NCBI GenBank assembly: GCA_007258455.2
Contig: VDFB02000001.1
Location: 14,467,747 to 14,531,746, forward strand
Source of the DNA: Sequoia sempervirens
Lineage: Eukaryota; Streptophyta; Pinopsida; Cupressales; Cupressaceae
Length of the DNA: 64,000 bases
Direction of reading: 5' to 3'
The position numbers and the translations under genes were made by a program. The notes beneath the pieces are model-generated. The model was not told where the DNA came from and made no database searches. It saw only the letters and a program-made list of their open reading frames with translations. Positions within the stretch are counted from its first letter, which is position 1; each line of letters starts with the position of its first letter. Below are positions 35,393 through 47,804 of the stretch, piece after piece.

Positions 35393-36451
35393 TGTTGCAA
35401 CAATGGAAGAAGAATGAAGTGTTGTCATTGATGTCAACCAATCAGCTAGTTATCTACTAGCTGTTGTTGGTTGTATATGTCAAGGATATTGAGAAAATTG
35501 TATTAAAAAAAGTTTGTTGGTTCTAGTGCTTGTGAACTATGTTTTTTTGTGTTGTTTGAGGTCTAGAATAATTGGCGTTGGTCTAAAATTTCTCCTTGTT
35601 GAAGTATCATGGTGTTTAGTTCAAGTATTGTGTTGTCCTAGTTCTGTTGCAATTGCTTTTGGCATTTGGAAGCATCAAGCTTAATTGATCTATGTGTTTT
35701 ACACTAGTGTGCCCAATCATGTTTCAAGCACTACTTTTGAAGTTGATGCAGCGTGTTGTATCTATTATGGGTCTCGACGAAGCGCGTGTTTAGGTTACCC
35801 TAATTCTAATTCAATCCTAGGATGTTTGGCGCTAACCTAATTTGAATTTGAAGTTGGATGGTTGACTTTGTATCTTTTCAAAATTGGAGATGGTATAAAT
35901 ACAGAATGTGCCAAGTGATGAAAATTGTACATAAGAAAAGAAGGAAGATAAGTGAAAAATAAAACACAACTTTGATACTATTCTTTATGTGTGAGAGTTG
36001 AGTGTGTGGTTGTTCAGTGCGAAGCTTTACGCTAAGTTTTTGGATGCAGTGAGCAAAAGGCTAACTCTATCATTCATGTGAGTTGATTAGTGATTGTGGT
36101 AGAATCTTTGTTGCATTGGGATTGTTGTCTCTTTGTAACAAATCTTTTTTATCTTCTATGTATCTCTCTGGTAGTGAGCCCTTCGGGTTGTAGCCCTGTG
36201 GACAATGAGTCCTTATTTCATGCAACGAGCCTTCTTGTAATCAATTTTTACATTCTCTATAGTGTGAGTTAATCCTCACAATGTTTTTCCCCTCATTGGG
36301 TTTTCCATGTAAATATGGTGTTACTGTGTTTGTGCATTTACATTTGATGGTAAATCACTTAATCAGTTTATATGTTAGTTCTGGTAATTAAATTTAAGGT
36401 TATAATTTATGACAACTGATTCACCCCTCGTCTTAGTTGTCATATCTAAAA
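35393..36451 (+). repeat. 3' LTR of the small copia-like element
   Basis: Colinear with 33732-34803, including TATAAATA at 35894-35901. The right end has decayed from CCAACA to CTAAAA. Confidence 0.88.
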
Positions 36452-37302
36452 GATCGATAGTCAAAAGATGTTGAGAGGATTTAGACATGAATAATCTGTG
36501 CAAAATAGATTACACAATTAGTATGATTGAAGAAATGTTGTTGAGAAATTTGTGAAATTGATGAAATAGGTGGAGCAATTCATGAAATTGAAGAAATCAA
36601 TTTGAGCTTTTAATGGGATTGAGGAAATTATGCAAAGTGATTTGTGCGATTGAAGAAAGTTGGTGAGGAAATCATGTTGAGAGCAATTTTCTCAATTATG
36701 AAAGTTGTTGAGGACAATTCAATTAATTGATTTAATTAATTAGTCCTTTTTGGGAGTTGAACGTGCAAATCAAGTTTGACTTTTGCAAACAAAGTTGCAT
36801 TAGTTTGATTTTATTTTTGATGATAATTTGAATAGTTTATTTAAATTATCCAAATTTGGAGGGAAAGTGAGCTAATTAAATTATTATGATTTAATAATTC
36901 AATCGACTTAGGGGAATAAAGTGATTTAGTGACATAATTAAATAATTGGTGTTATTTAACTAATCAGGAGGAATGACGTTAGATTAGGAATTTATTAAAT
37001 AAATGAAATTTATTTAATTGGTTAAAATGATAAAATGTGAATTAATTAAATAATGTCATTTATTCAATTAATAGCAAAAATAGGGTTTTAGGATTTTATT
37101 AAATAAATGGAATTTATTTAATTAGTCAAAAATGATGAAAAAGTAAATTAATTAAATAATGTTGTATTATTCAATTAATAGGGGAAATTAGGGTTTTGGA
37201 TGCAATTGATGTGAAATGCAATGATTGATGATAATTATGCAAAAGATGTGAAAATTCATTTAGTGTGTGTGATAAGTGTTAGGTCAATTTTACATGTCTA
37301 CA

Positions 37303-40277
37303 CTAACCACAAAGAAGAAGTGGCATAAAAGCATATTTTAAAACTAATCAAGTAAGAGATCGATGTCACATGTCCACATGCGTACCATTATGAAAATCAT
37401 ATTTTTCATTATGATAAGCCTAATTCAAAACTTATTAATTAGTAGAGTGAGAAGCCATATGATGATTTAAGTTTGAATCCCTTTATAAATGTAAATCAAG
37501 GTTATGCCTAATTGTTGGCAAAATAAACTCTAGAAAGATAGCTAATGATGAATCAAGGGAAGCTATGTATATAAACCTTCAAAAACATAGTTAGTATTAG
37601 ATTATAGAAAATTTAACAACAAAAAATAGAAGATAAAAATCCTAAAGGGAAACCCTAAGGGAGGTGTAAGAGTAGAGGGGTTTGCCAAAATATGAGAGTG
37701 AATCAAATCCCTTCTAATTAAATTCAAGGTAAATAAATAAACAAGATAAACATTTATAATTCACCCTATATTGAAGAGTTGGGAATGATAAATATACTAA
37801 ATTGAATGCTTTAGAAAATAAAATAATAAAGTAATGAAAGTTGGAAATAAGTTGTAGGTATGTTGTGTGATGTTAAAATGGTTCATTAGTCTATAATAAA
37901 TTATTTGATTCTTATATGAATGCTTTATAATATATAATTTCAATTATCATTTACACACAATAATTATTCCAAAAATTGCATGCTCCTATTCCAAATGCTT
38001 TCATCTTGGTTCAATTTTTTTCTTTATCATTGTGATTGAATTTTTTAACTACAAGATCAATCATAACATGTGAATTTGACCTACATAAGTGTGCATTTGA
38101 TCCCTATAAATTATTTAATATTTGATTTAACCTATGATAATTTTTGGTGTATATCTTTGAATAAAAAAGTTGGTTGTTTGATTGAGAGTCTACATGTGTT
38201 ATGAACAATTACTCCCTTGTGTCAAACCCCATAAGTATACTAATTCAACAACTCAGAAAATGATTGAAGATAACATAAAAATATGTAGTAGATGTCTTAA
38301 ACAATGATGGAAGAATAAATGTAATAAAGTGATTTGAATTCAATGCTACTAAATATAACTTCAATGCTCTTATTATATTCTTTTGTAGGTGTTAGATGAT
38401 CTTTAAATGAATTTGGGTTATCCATTTTAAATACAACTTCAAGTGTAAAAAATAAAATGTTTTTGCATGTCAAGCTAACAAATAATGATCAAGTATAATG
38501 GGTTAGGTCAACACTAAATTTTAATTTTAATTCTAAAGGTTTGGAATTAATTTTCACAATTACATGTATGAATTAGTTCATTTATGTAATTACAAATCTA
38601 ATTCGGGGTGGGAAATTAATGAATTTGATATTTAATACTAGTCCCACAGAGTGAATGCAAGTATAAATAGATAAGACTTGGGTTTGGTACCAAGTATCAT
38701 TTAAATAAATAATACAATTTTTACTTTTTTATTACATAAGAAATAATTTATTCAAAAGTGATCCAAAATGTATAGGAAATGTGCAAGAGATGAAATTTTC
38801 ACCATTACATGCACCTACCAAAATAATTGTAAATTAGAAAATAAAATATACTATTTTATGAAACTATTCCTATTATATTTTTGATATAACCATAGAGAGA
38901 TCAATAGGGGCCTTCACCCACTTCATATAAAAAATGATTTACAAAAGTCTATGAAGGATGAAACATACAACAAAGAAAATTGGCATAAGACCAAAATAAA
39001 TAAATATATACACTAAATCCTATAGTAATATGTTTCAAGCACAACTAAGCTAGAGTAAAAATGTATAAAAACCCTAAAAAATAGGTGCATAGGAAACCAA
39101 AGACCCATAGCTATAGTATCAAACATTTTATAGGAAATAAAGAATAAATAGATATAGTACAATATCAATGACAAGTAGCACCCCAAATACCAACACCATT
39201 AGGAGATGAGCCCAAAAACATTGGCATGATCTTCTATCCTTGAGCACAAATGGTCACTTACTTGGGAGCCAAGCTACTAATATTTTTAAAATTCCCTAGA
39301 GAATTAAAACACACTTCACAAGACACTTCTTGCAATTTTCTATTGTGAAAAATACCATCACTAACCAACCTAAGGAGAGTGAACGCACACACCATCTCAA
39401 GAGTGTCATTTTTATGAGACACCAAAATATCCTTGAACACCATTTTGAGATTAATACAATTTATGAAGACAACCTTTGAAAATGTTCCTAAAATGAATGC
39501 ACACCATCATGTAAAACCCTAAATCCACCTTTTGTAAGGACACTAATAAATGATAAATGTGTCCATACTAGTTGTAGCCCCAATATCCCCTTCACATTAT
39601 TACCACTAAGATAATGTTGGCCTCAAGAAAGCTAGAACTAGACACCATTGGTGAATCCAAACTGTTGGGGAAGAGGACCATTCTAGGTATCCAATCCTAT
39701 AGATACTCAAACAAAACCATATAATTAATCTTTTCCTTAAAAAATTTAGGATGAAATTCCTTGAGTAGAGCCTTCCGCTATCCTCAATGACATCTAGATT
39801 GGACAAATTTTACCATGTTATGCAAACAAGAGGAAGAGTGTCAAAAGTAGACAAGAGCCTATGATCTAAAGTTTTCCCTTAAAGATAAGGGTTTCTCACC
39901 AAAAACTATAAGTGCTTGGTATCCATAAACATGATATTAAGGAATAGATAAACACCACCTAAACACAACCAAAACATAGACACTAGGAAATATACCAAAG
40001 CACCAACCAAGTAAGATACCTTGAAACCCCAACATACCATGAGAAATAGAGAAATGACATGTGCAAGAAAAAATAATAGGGAAATAAATTATCAAGATCT
40101 CTTTAATACAAATTCCTTTAATATGAACATATGTTGGGGAGAGGATGGATGATCGCATTAAAATCTAGCAAACCAATGACAAAGAGATGATTTCAATTAA
40201 AATGATAAGATGATACATCATCAATGAATTCAAGGTGGATTATGATCTAATATGATATTTCTTAATAAATACAATGA
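37303..40277. other. AT-rich sequence, no recognised gene
   Basis: About 3 kb of low-GC sequence. All frames are short. I see no transposon termini or motifs. Confidence 0.6.
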
Positions 40278-40425
40278 TTACACATCATCATTGAAGAGGG
40301 TAGAGAAGGAGCATTGGGAAATCCCCAAATCAGCTAGGGCATCAACTGCCTTGTTTCCTTCATAATAACAATGTATAAAGGAGACACTAGAAAAGTTTTG
40401 ACCAAAGTGTAAAGCCTCATCATTT
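40278..40425 (-). pseudogene. LINE RNase H C-terminal fragment (5'-truncated LINE)
   Basis: The minus strand reads VSFIHCYYEGNKAVDALADL and ends at TAA (40280-40278). YxEGNKAVDALA is the last conserved block of the plant LINE RNase H (RVT_3-like), including the catalytic Asp. Coding similarity stops at about 40425. This is a different insertion from the LINE at 40804-46902. Confidence 0.7.
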
Positions 40426-40787
40426 TTTTATAAAATGTAATTTCATTATTTTAAGGTTATTTAGTCTATACATTTATTTTGGTAAATAAGATTGTTTTTT
40501 ATTTATTCATATTTTTACATTTGTAAGTCTTTAACTTCTTGCGCAAGGTAATTATTTATTTTGAATAAAAATTATTGTTGGACTAAATTTAATTCAATTT
40601 ATGTCATTAATTTTACAAACACACTAAGCAATTAAACTTAAATACCAACCCTACTCAAACATACATACATACATATATATAATGTTAAAATATAATATAT
40701 TTAAAAGACCTCTTATATTAAGTTTCCTTGTCTTGATCTTAAATTATAAAATAATAAAAGAAACATTATTACATTATTTTAGTTACA

Positions 40788-40803
40788 TCTTTAATGGTGA
40801 ATT
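40788..40803. repeat. 16-bp LINE target-site duplication, left copy
   Basis: TCTTTAATGGTGAATT, identical to 46903-46918 on the other side of the LINE. Confidence 0.93.
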
Positions 40804-40988
40804 TTTTTTTAATAAAAAAGGGGTAAAAACTTTTATTAATCAACAAGGGAGGTACAAAGCATTAAGCAGAAGAAAGCCCAAAGGACCACAAGACAACAAT
40901 CAAGAGATAAAGGATCATTAATGCAACATTTCACATCCTCAGCAACCCAACCCTCCAAATCCTGAGCCAGGTCCCTCGGTAAACTATC

Positions 40989-43900
40989 TCAATCATCCAC
41001 CAACCACGTCCCATTCTTCTGAAAAGCCCATTTTGCCAATCCATTAGCCACCTTATTCCATTCGCAAGGGATATGGGAAAAAGTGACTGAATCCAGTAAA
41101 TCACCGAGGTTGGCAATTTGTTTTGCCACCACTGCCAAATGCCAATTAACAACATCAAAATGTTGTTTATTTATCAAGTCAACTACCACCTGAGAATCAA
41201 ATTCACATATAATTTGTTTCCAGCCGAGAGTGCATGCCCTCTTCAAATCCCAAAGAATAGCCAAGGCCTCCATGAGGTTATTAGATTATTGCCCCTTACT
41301 CAAAGAAAAATAACACAACCACCCCAGAACTATCTCTACCCACCCCACCAATACCAGCATGCCCAGGATTCCCTCTTGAAGACCCATCAGTGTTGATTTT
41401 CAAAACCCCAGTAGGAGGAAGCATCCAATGCCCTCCTCTGAAGACTTTCCCCCTAGAGCACCTGCCTCGGCCTTCCAGCACTACCAACAGTAATCCCCAA
41501 CTTCTGGATTACTCTAGTATCTCTAGGGTCAACCGGTACAGATAAATCACACTTAGCATGTAACGTCTCTTGTAGAGCCCCAAGAATGCGAGCCCAAACT
41601 TGTCCCACCAGTAACTTCCTGTCTAGAAAGATCCTCCAGTTGCGCTCCAACCAAATTTTCCAAATAATTAGACTAGGACCAATAGGCCAGGCAGTGCACA
41701 AAAACAAAGTCTTTGCCGTGGTAGATCTAATATTCTGCCAGAGCTCACCAAGAGAAGAAGGGTGCCGACACTGCATATTCTAGGCCCCCCACCAGAAGTG
41801 CCAAATAGTCCTAGCAAAGGGGCATTGGAAGAAAAGATGAGAAGCAGTCTCAACATCTTTGAGACAAAGAAAGCAAAGAGAGGGGCCTTGGAAACCCCGC
41901 TTGCAAAGGTTATCCCAAGTCAAGTATCTACCATACACCACCAACCAAGAGAAGAAATTGCATTTTGGCCATGAGAATTTATTCCAAATGTTTTTCCACC
42001 AAGGAACCTTAGCACTGCCTAAAGTCTGGCTGTCCAAAGCATGATACCCTAAAGCTACAGAGTACTTCCCTTTGGGGTCTAGTCCCCAAGCTAGTACATC
42101 CCTCCCCAGAAGTTAACAACACACTCTATCAGCTAAAATGGAGGACAAATCCTTCCTATCCTCTAAAGAACCACCCAAAGGCCACTCCTGCATATCCTTC
42201 CACTGATAAATGACAATCTACCCCAAAACCCGAGGGGTTTTGAAATCCATCACTCTACTCCAACTAGCTTGAACAAAAATCCTGTATAAATCCCCCAAGT
42301 GAGGATTTGAGGAAAGGATAGGTGGGAAGCCATCCCAAGGGTCAAGCCAGAAGAGAGCATTAGAACCTTTGTTGCAGATCCAAAACAGGCCTTGTTTAAC
42401 TAGCAAAGCTCCCCTCTTGAGAGTTTCCCAGATCATAGAGCCTCTTCCCAGAAGGCAAAAGCGAGGAACCTTAGCACTGTCCACCTCCCCAAGATATTTG
42501 AAGGTAAGGATCTTAGCCCAAGTCTGATGCTGATGTGAACACCACCTCCAGTACAACTTAGCAGCCAAAGCTTGTCCATTCCAATCCGCTCTACGCAATC
42601 CCAAGCCACCTTCCTGTTTTAGCCTACAAACAACTTCCCACTTAATTAAGCTCCACTTTCTCGAGAGGAGATTACCTGACCAAAGAAACTGCCTGCAAAG
42701 CCCCTCAAAATCCTTGATGAAACTTGAAGGAGCAGTCATCACAAAACATATGTAAATAGGGAGAGCTTGCACAATAGACTTTAATAGAGTGACCCTGCCC
42801 GCCGTTGATAACCATCTATAGGTCCAAAGGCAAACCAGGCCTCAAAATTTATCAATCACCTCCTACCAAAAATGCCTGGGAGGTGGGCGCAAATCCAGAG
42901 GGATACCCAGATAGGTAAAGGGAAGCTTCCCCACCTGAAACCTTAAGATCCTAGAAATTTGTTGATGTATAAGCCTGGGAGTATTAAAGAAATAAATGCA
43001 AGATTTACCTTCGTTGATGCGTTGTCCAGAAGCTGCCAAGTAGCAATCCAAAGTCTGGCGAAAAGCAGTTGCTTCAGCCACCCTAGCTACCCCCAACAGG
43101 GCTGAGTCATCCACAAACTGAAGATGGGTTTGAGGAGAAAGGGAGTTGTTCCATTTCCATCCATGAATGAGCCTGACTGCAACCTGGGACTTAATGAGCC
43201 TCCCCAAACCCTCAGCCATCAAAATGAATAGATAAGGGGATAAAGGATCTCCTTGTCGAAGACCTCTTGAGGCACCAAATAACTCGGAGGAATCCCCATT
43301 TATGAGAACCGAAAAGGAGGGCGTCTTTACACAACTCATGACCCAATCTATCCACTCACTGCTGAACCCAAAGGCTTCAAGAATTTTGATCAAAAAACCC
43401 CATTTGACCCTGTCATAGGCCTTTGACATGTCTAGTTTTATGAACATAGCCTTTTCCCTCGAAAATTCCATGGAATGAATGGCCTCTGCCGCAATCACAA
43501 TACCATCCAGAATCTGCCTACCCGCTACAAAGCCCCCTTGCTCCTCTGAAATTAGCTTATCCAACCAAGGCTTCAAGCGCTCAGCAATTAGCTTTGTGAT
43601 GATTTTATACACCATGTTACACAAAGCTATTGGTCGAAAGAGATCTAGAGAATTTTCACCTTCACGCTTTGGAATAAGGGTAAGAAAAGTGGCATTCATA
43701 ACTCTCAGCATTTGCTTGTTCCCTAATGATTCTTGCACAACCTCCAACAAGTCAAGCTTGATCACCTCCCAAAATTCCTGATAGAACTCGACCGGGAACC
43801 CATTAGGACTAGGAGCCTTCCCCTTTTTTAGCTGAAACACCACATCCTCTAACTCCCTCAAAGAAATCGGCTAGAGAAGAGAGGCATTCATATCCATTGT

Positions 43901-45202
43901 CACCAGGGACGGGATGCAAGCTAGGATAGAGTCTTCCTCCTCATTGGCCAGCGGGGTGTCCACAGAAAAAAGATTAGAGAAGAATCGAATTGCCTCCTGA
44001 GAAATTTCCAAAGAGGAGGAAAGAACAGATCCCTCAGGAGAGCGGAGAGAAGAGATAATGTTACCCTGTCTTCTACTCTTTACCGAGTTATGGAAGAAGG
44101 AGGTATTCTTATCCCCTTCCTGAAGCTAGTCAATACGAGCCTTCTGCTTCCAAAAAATTTCCTCGTGAAGCTCTCATTCCTCAAGTACTTTGACTGCTTC
44201 ATCCTCTAACCTGCTCAAAGCCGCATCAAACCCATGATCCCTGATCTACCTAGTAATAGAATCTAGGTGCTCTTGGGCAATCCTTTTCTGATGAAACATA
44301 TTACCAAACTGATTCTTATTCCAATGCTTTAATTTATACTTCACATATTGAAGCCTCTTCACAAAAGTGTACATAGCAGTCCCAAAAGTAGGTCGACCTT
44401 CAACCCACCATCTAGACACTAAGTCAAAAAGACCCTCCTCCCTTAGCCACATAATCTAGAATTTAAAAGAATATTTCTTAGAGCCACCAGCCAAGCAAGC
44501 TGAGAATTTGATCGGCCAATGATCTGATCCTCGCCAATCTAATATTTCTGAGCTTGTTAACCACTTTTCACTGACCTAGAAACTGGATACCAGAAACCTG
44601 TCCAATCTTTCAGAAATAGCTTCTTCCCCTACTCTCTTGTTATTCCAGGTAAACGTACCATTTAAGGGCTTGATATCGACCAGCCGAAGATGAGCCAAAT
44701 TCTCCCTCAAAAGATCAAAGGAGGAGTCCAGACGAGGCATTCCTCCCCTTTTCTCCTCAAGAGAGACAATTGCATTGAAGTCCCATGACATGATCCAGGG
44801 TAAAAAGGGATCCAAAGATCTCAAAAAAATTATATGAGACCATAAAAGAATCTTACCAGGGACATTCGACGAAGCATAGATATTTGAGAGAAAAACTCTT
44901 TCCCATGTCTTCAAACATAACGCAATGAGAGAGATGGAGAATCTACTAGAAAACCACAAAATAGGAGAGATTCGCCGAGGATCCCAGAAACAGGAAAGAC
45001 CTCCAGAGCTCCCTAGCACACCTACACACTGACAAAAACCTTTATTCCAAATTTTAGAAGCACTCTGCATCATGCTATCAACAGATAACTTCGTCTCTTG
45101 GAGAAAAACTAGATCCATAGAATGAGCATGGACCAAATCTTGAATAGCCTTTTGTCTAGGGATGCTATTCATACCCCTCACATTCCATGACAACACAATC
45201 AT
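40989..45202 (-). pseudogene. LINE ORF2: endonuclease, reverse transcriptase, RNase H
   Basis: It starts MIVLSWNVRGMNS at 45202. The endonuclease has FLQETK, SNIYASSN, WDFNAI (usual GDFN) and ERLDRFLV. The RT (43861-42863) has KGKAPSPNGFP, LIPKREGEN, IKLDMSKAYDRV, RQGDPLSPYLF, the catalytic QFVDDSALL and LPFTYLGIPL. A CCHC-like SLCFLCLKDVETASHLFFQCP follows near 41900. The RNase H (INTDGSSRGNPGHAG; EFDSQVVVDLIN) is in two other frames after about 41450. From 45202 to about 41450 the frame never shifts, but it has 11 stops: TAG at 44578, 44458, 44248, 44128, 43873, 42865, 42220 and 41782, TGA at 44176 and 42844, TAA at 42115. It would copy LINE RNA at nicked targets. Confidence 0.93.
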
Positions 45203-46607
45203 CGTGACGGTTGGGCAAAGTGAGTATTCAGGGTCTTCACCAACCCAGATTCCACCAACGTCTCACCAACCAGCTTAACTTTTTCTTGATCCTTCTTCCT
45301 TCCCACCTTTTGGGATTTGTCAGGAGTACTCTTCTTCAGGGACTTTTGATGCACACCCAAAATATGAGAAGAAGCAGAAGCTTTACTCTTTGCATAGCTT
45401 CTAGAACCCGAACCTCCGGCCGAGCCCCCTCCTACACCAGCATAAACCAAAGAAGTATCATTCCCTGCACACTGATCCCCAAGCCCAACCTCATGGGAGG
45501 AAACAGAAGAGTCTTTTACTTCTCATGGAGCCATCAAAGGACCAGGAGCCGAAGACATAAGGGCCAAGGGCTCAGGATTATGAGAAGTAACTTCCACATG
45601 CATGTTAGGAGAAACCCCCTCCTCATGAATTAAATCATTTAGTGCATCAAACCTATTGGACACCCCCTCCTCATGACAGTCTCGAAAAGCCCTCTTCATC
45701 CCTCGACCTTCATTTCGTGTCCTAACAAGTACAAACCCATCTTTATCTAGATTCCCCCTTGCATGGGTCCTTTTCCTTTCTCAGATCCCAAATTTGATGT
45801 ATCCTTCCTGTTCTCTGAGTTACCCCCACCAGAAGCACGTGGACACCTTCTCTGAAGATGACCATACTCCCTGCATAAATGACATCTAAACGGCAAGGTT
45901 TCATAATCCAAGGGTTGTGTCCACGAACTAGATCCCACAGTCAAATCAATAGAATTGGGCAAAGGCTGGATCAAATCAATCTCCACACAAACACGAGCAT
46001 AGGAAAAGATCCTCTTATCCAGAGTTTGCTGAGAGGGACTAATCAGCTTACGTAGCGCCATTGCAATAGATTGAAGAATGTCACTCCTCCAGCATTCAAG
46101 CAGTAGTCGAGGTAGGCGTACCCACACCAGGACCTTGGTCGGCATCTCCTCTGCTAAAATGAAACCTGCATGCCATGGTTTAATGAACAAGTTGACTTGA
46201 TTATAGAAATAAGGGCCACCCTCAAAAGCCTTATTTCTATCTGAGATGCATGAGAAATCCACCAAGAATAAATTATTCACAGCAAGTAGGATCTCAAAAT
46301 CCCCCTCTGGATTCCATGTTTTTCGAATCCAAGGTTCGAGGAATGGTAAGGAAACTCGCATTCCCAAAAACTTACAAATTAGAACATGTTTACTGAAATA
46401 TTCTAGATCTTCAACAACCACCTCCTTTTGAATTACCACCACTGGGCACGCTAGAGCCCTCTCCAAACAACCATTCACCTTTTTCACTTTAAAATCGTTG
46501 ATCCTGGACAAGCCCACACGAGAAGAAGAGGGACTAAAAACCCCATCCCTAGCCTCTATCATAGTGTCATCTCCCTTCACCTCCTCCAAACCATCCTGCA
46601 TGTTCAT
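45199..46607 (-). pseudogene. LINE ORF1: DUF4283-like protein with intact CCHC knuckle
   Basis: The likely start is the Met at 46607 (MNMQDGLEEV); upstream codons to 46742 are open but look like leader. DUF4283-like features: EYFSKHVLICKFLG, FLVDFSCISDRNKAFEGGPY, then VLVWVRLPRLLLECW. The knuckle CHLCREYGHLQRRCP near 45850 keeps C-x2-C-x4-H-x4-C. A frameshift near 45750 and a TGA at 45525-45523 interrupt a Ser/Gly/Lys-rich tail that ends at 45199, directly before ORF2. It is a nucleic-acid-binding partner of ORF2 in retrotransposition. Confidence 0.85.
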
Positions 46608-46902
46608 GATGACCACACCAGCCCAACCAAAAAAAACCCCCACCCTACACCAAGGCCCAACGCAACAAAACCACAATGCCTCCAAGAGATACCACCACTG
46701 ACCAGTATCAGAAAATGAAGACCCTTCAAAACGGGCTCCCACGCAAACTCAGGCTTTTAGAGTTCTCTCCGCACCAAACCCCAACGAGGAGCACAACCGC
46801 TTGCAACCCAAACAAAGAGAAAAAGGACAGGAAGAAAAGCGCCCCCCCTGAAAGCAATAAACACCCCCCCACCCACGAACTCAACCTGTCACAGCCGATC
46901 CC

Positions 46903-46918
46903 TCTTTAATGGTGAATT
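46903..46918. repeat. 16-bp LINE target-site duplication, right copy
   Basis: TCTTTAATGGTGAATT, identical to 40788-40803. Confidence 0.93.
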
Positions 46919-47522
46919 GAATACCTTGAAATTTTTTCATTTATTTTGGACTCACTTTGACTTGGTTATTCCTTATGCAATGAAAAGTGTACAAGTGGTA
47001 TATATTTTGCTAAGTTTTGAGATATAACTTGAACCTTAACCATTTTCATCTATACTCATTCCTAAAAATAGTTTTGTTCTCCACTTTTATCCATTTCTTA
47101 TCCAAGTGTAGAGCCTTAATGTGTTCAAGTGACCCCGACTATTTGCATAATTGATAGTAATGAACCCTAAAATTTTAAAATTGAAATTCAATTTTCAGCT
47201 TGCTTCTTTCCCTTTGCTTAGCCATTATATATGCTATGTAACGTGTCAACCCTTCAATGCAGTAAAAATTTCTAAATTTACAACATATGAGTAAGTAAAT
47301 TAGGTCACAAGTCATTGCAATAAAAAAAATCTTTCTTTTATTGAGAATATACGAACAAGATGCCATCTCATATTACAATAAAGATTCCATTTCATTACAA
47401 TAACTTCACAAGTCACAATAGTACAAGAATACATACATTTACATACATAGCTCCAATGAGCTTTAGAACAAATAGTTGTAAGACAGTCCAAGATCCTTTC
47501 AAATCTTGGTTTTTTTGTCGCC

Positions 47523-47688
47523 TATTGTGGAGGAGAAGCATCACTCAGGTGCTTTTCCACCAACCATAGACTCATAATGTGGTCCCTCACACATCTATCA
47601 TTCAATAGATGGCCCTTCCCTTCGACGAAGAGATTGGTAGAGTAATCGATAACGACAACCAACTGAGCATAGAATTGTGTCCTACATA
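47523..47688 (-). pseudogene. Unrecognised coding-like fragment ending in a stop
   Basis: About 55 codons on the minus strand. They include QFYAQLVVVIDYSTNLFVEG, then KGHLLNDRCVRDHIMSLWLV and EKHLSDASPPQ, before TAG. The amino-acid mix (balanced hydrophobic, charged and aromatic residues) is protein-like in an otherwise AT-rich stretch. A stop lies just upstream. I do not recognise it; it could be a retroelement ORF tail or a captured exon. Confidence 0.3.
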
Positions 47689-47764
47689 ACTAGATCTTGT
47701 AACCCTACAATCTTTGTCTAGCATGTAATATTGGATCACGGTGAACTGACAGTGTTAGTCTCGG

Positions 47765-47804
47765 TAGTCACACAATCTAGAGTGGAGTCACACAATCTAG
47801 GGTG
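47765..47804. repeat. 20-bp tandem duplication
   Basis: AGTCACACAATCTAGAGTGG followed at once by AGTCACACAATCTAGGGTGG. Confidence 0.9.

Larger units (their letters stand above)
33732..36451 (+). mobile_element. Small copia-like LTR element (non-autonomous) inside LTR copy C
   Basis: LTRs at 33732-34803 (1,072 bp) and 35393-36451 (1,059 bp) start TGTTGCAA. The interior is only 589 bp. Right after the 5' LTR, ATTGGTATCATG resembles the initiator-Met tRNA binding site typical of plant copia. CAAAGAGGGATAT before the 3' LTR is the polypurine tract. Flanks read GATCA (33727-33731) and GATCG (36452-36456), a duplication with one change. The uninterrupted LTR copy A has TTGATCGATGGTC at this site. 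No pol is present. Confidence 0.9.
27258..37302 (-). mobile_element. LTR-internal-LTR-internal-LTR array of a non-autonomous element with an antisense PMD ORF
   Basis: Three copies of a 1.3-kb LTR (27258-28565, 30221-31522, 33274-37302, the last split by an insertion) begin TGTGAGGGGGAAA and end CATGTCTACA. They alternate with two related interiors (28566-30220, 31523-33273). On the minus strand a purine tract (AAAGGGGGGCAAAA in interior 2) abuts the LTR, and TATATAAAA lies inside the LTR, so the element reads on the minus strand. CTAAC flanks the array (27251-27255, two bases off the LTR, and 37303-37307), which suggests one insertion later expanded by unequal LTR recombination. There is no gag or pol. 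The only coding content is a PMD ORF on the plus strand. Confidence 0.85.
33274..37302 (-). repeat. LTR copy C of the array, split by a copia-like insertion
   Basis: LTR sequence at 33274-33731 and 36452-37302, matching copies A and B on both sides of the inserted 2.7-kb element. It ends CATGTCTACA at 37302. Confidence 0.88.
40804..46902 (-). mobile_element. Near full-length L1-type LINE
   Basis: About 6.1 kb on the minus strand, flanked by a perfect 16-bp duplication. The plus-strand T run at 40802-40810 is the 3' poly(A) tail, and a minus-strand AATAAA-like signal precedes it. The order is 5' end (46902), ORF1, ORF2 (endonuclease, RT, C-terminal region, RNase H) and 3' UTR. The 5' end includes a leader before ORF1, so the copy appears full length. 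Damage is mainly nonsense substitutions. Confidence 0.95.

Noticed and set aside
43030..43120. FVDD instead of FADD at the RT active site as an inactivating change
   Set aside because: Both LINEs with this site in the window have FVDD with the same GTG codon, and both catalytic Asp residues are kept, so it is probably the lineage norm.
45211..45633. 140-codon plus-strand ORF
   Set aside because: It is the complement of the LINE ORF1 tail, which has the supported frame.
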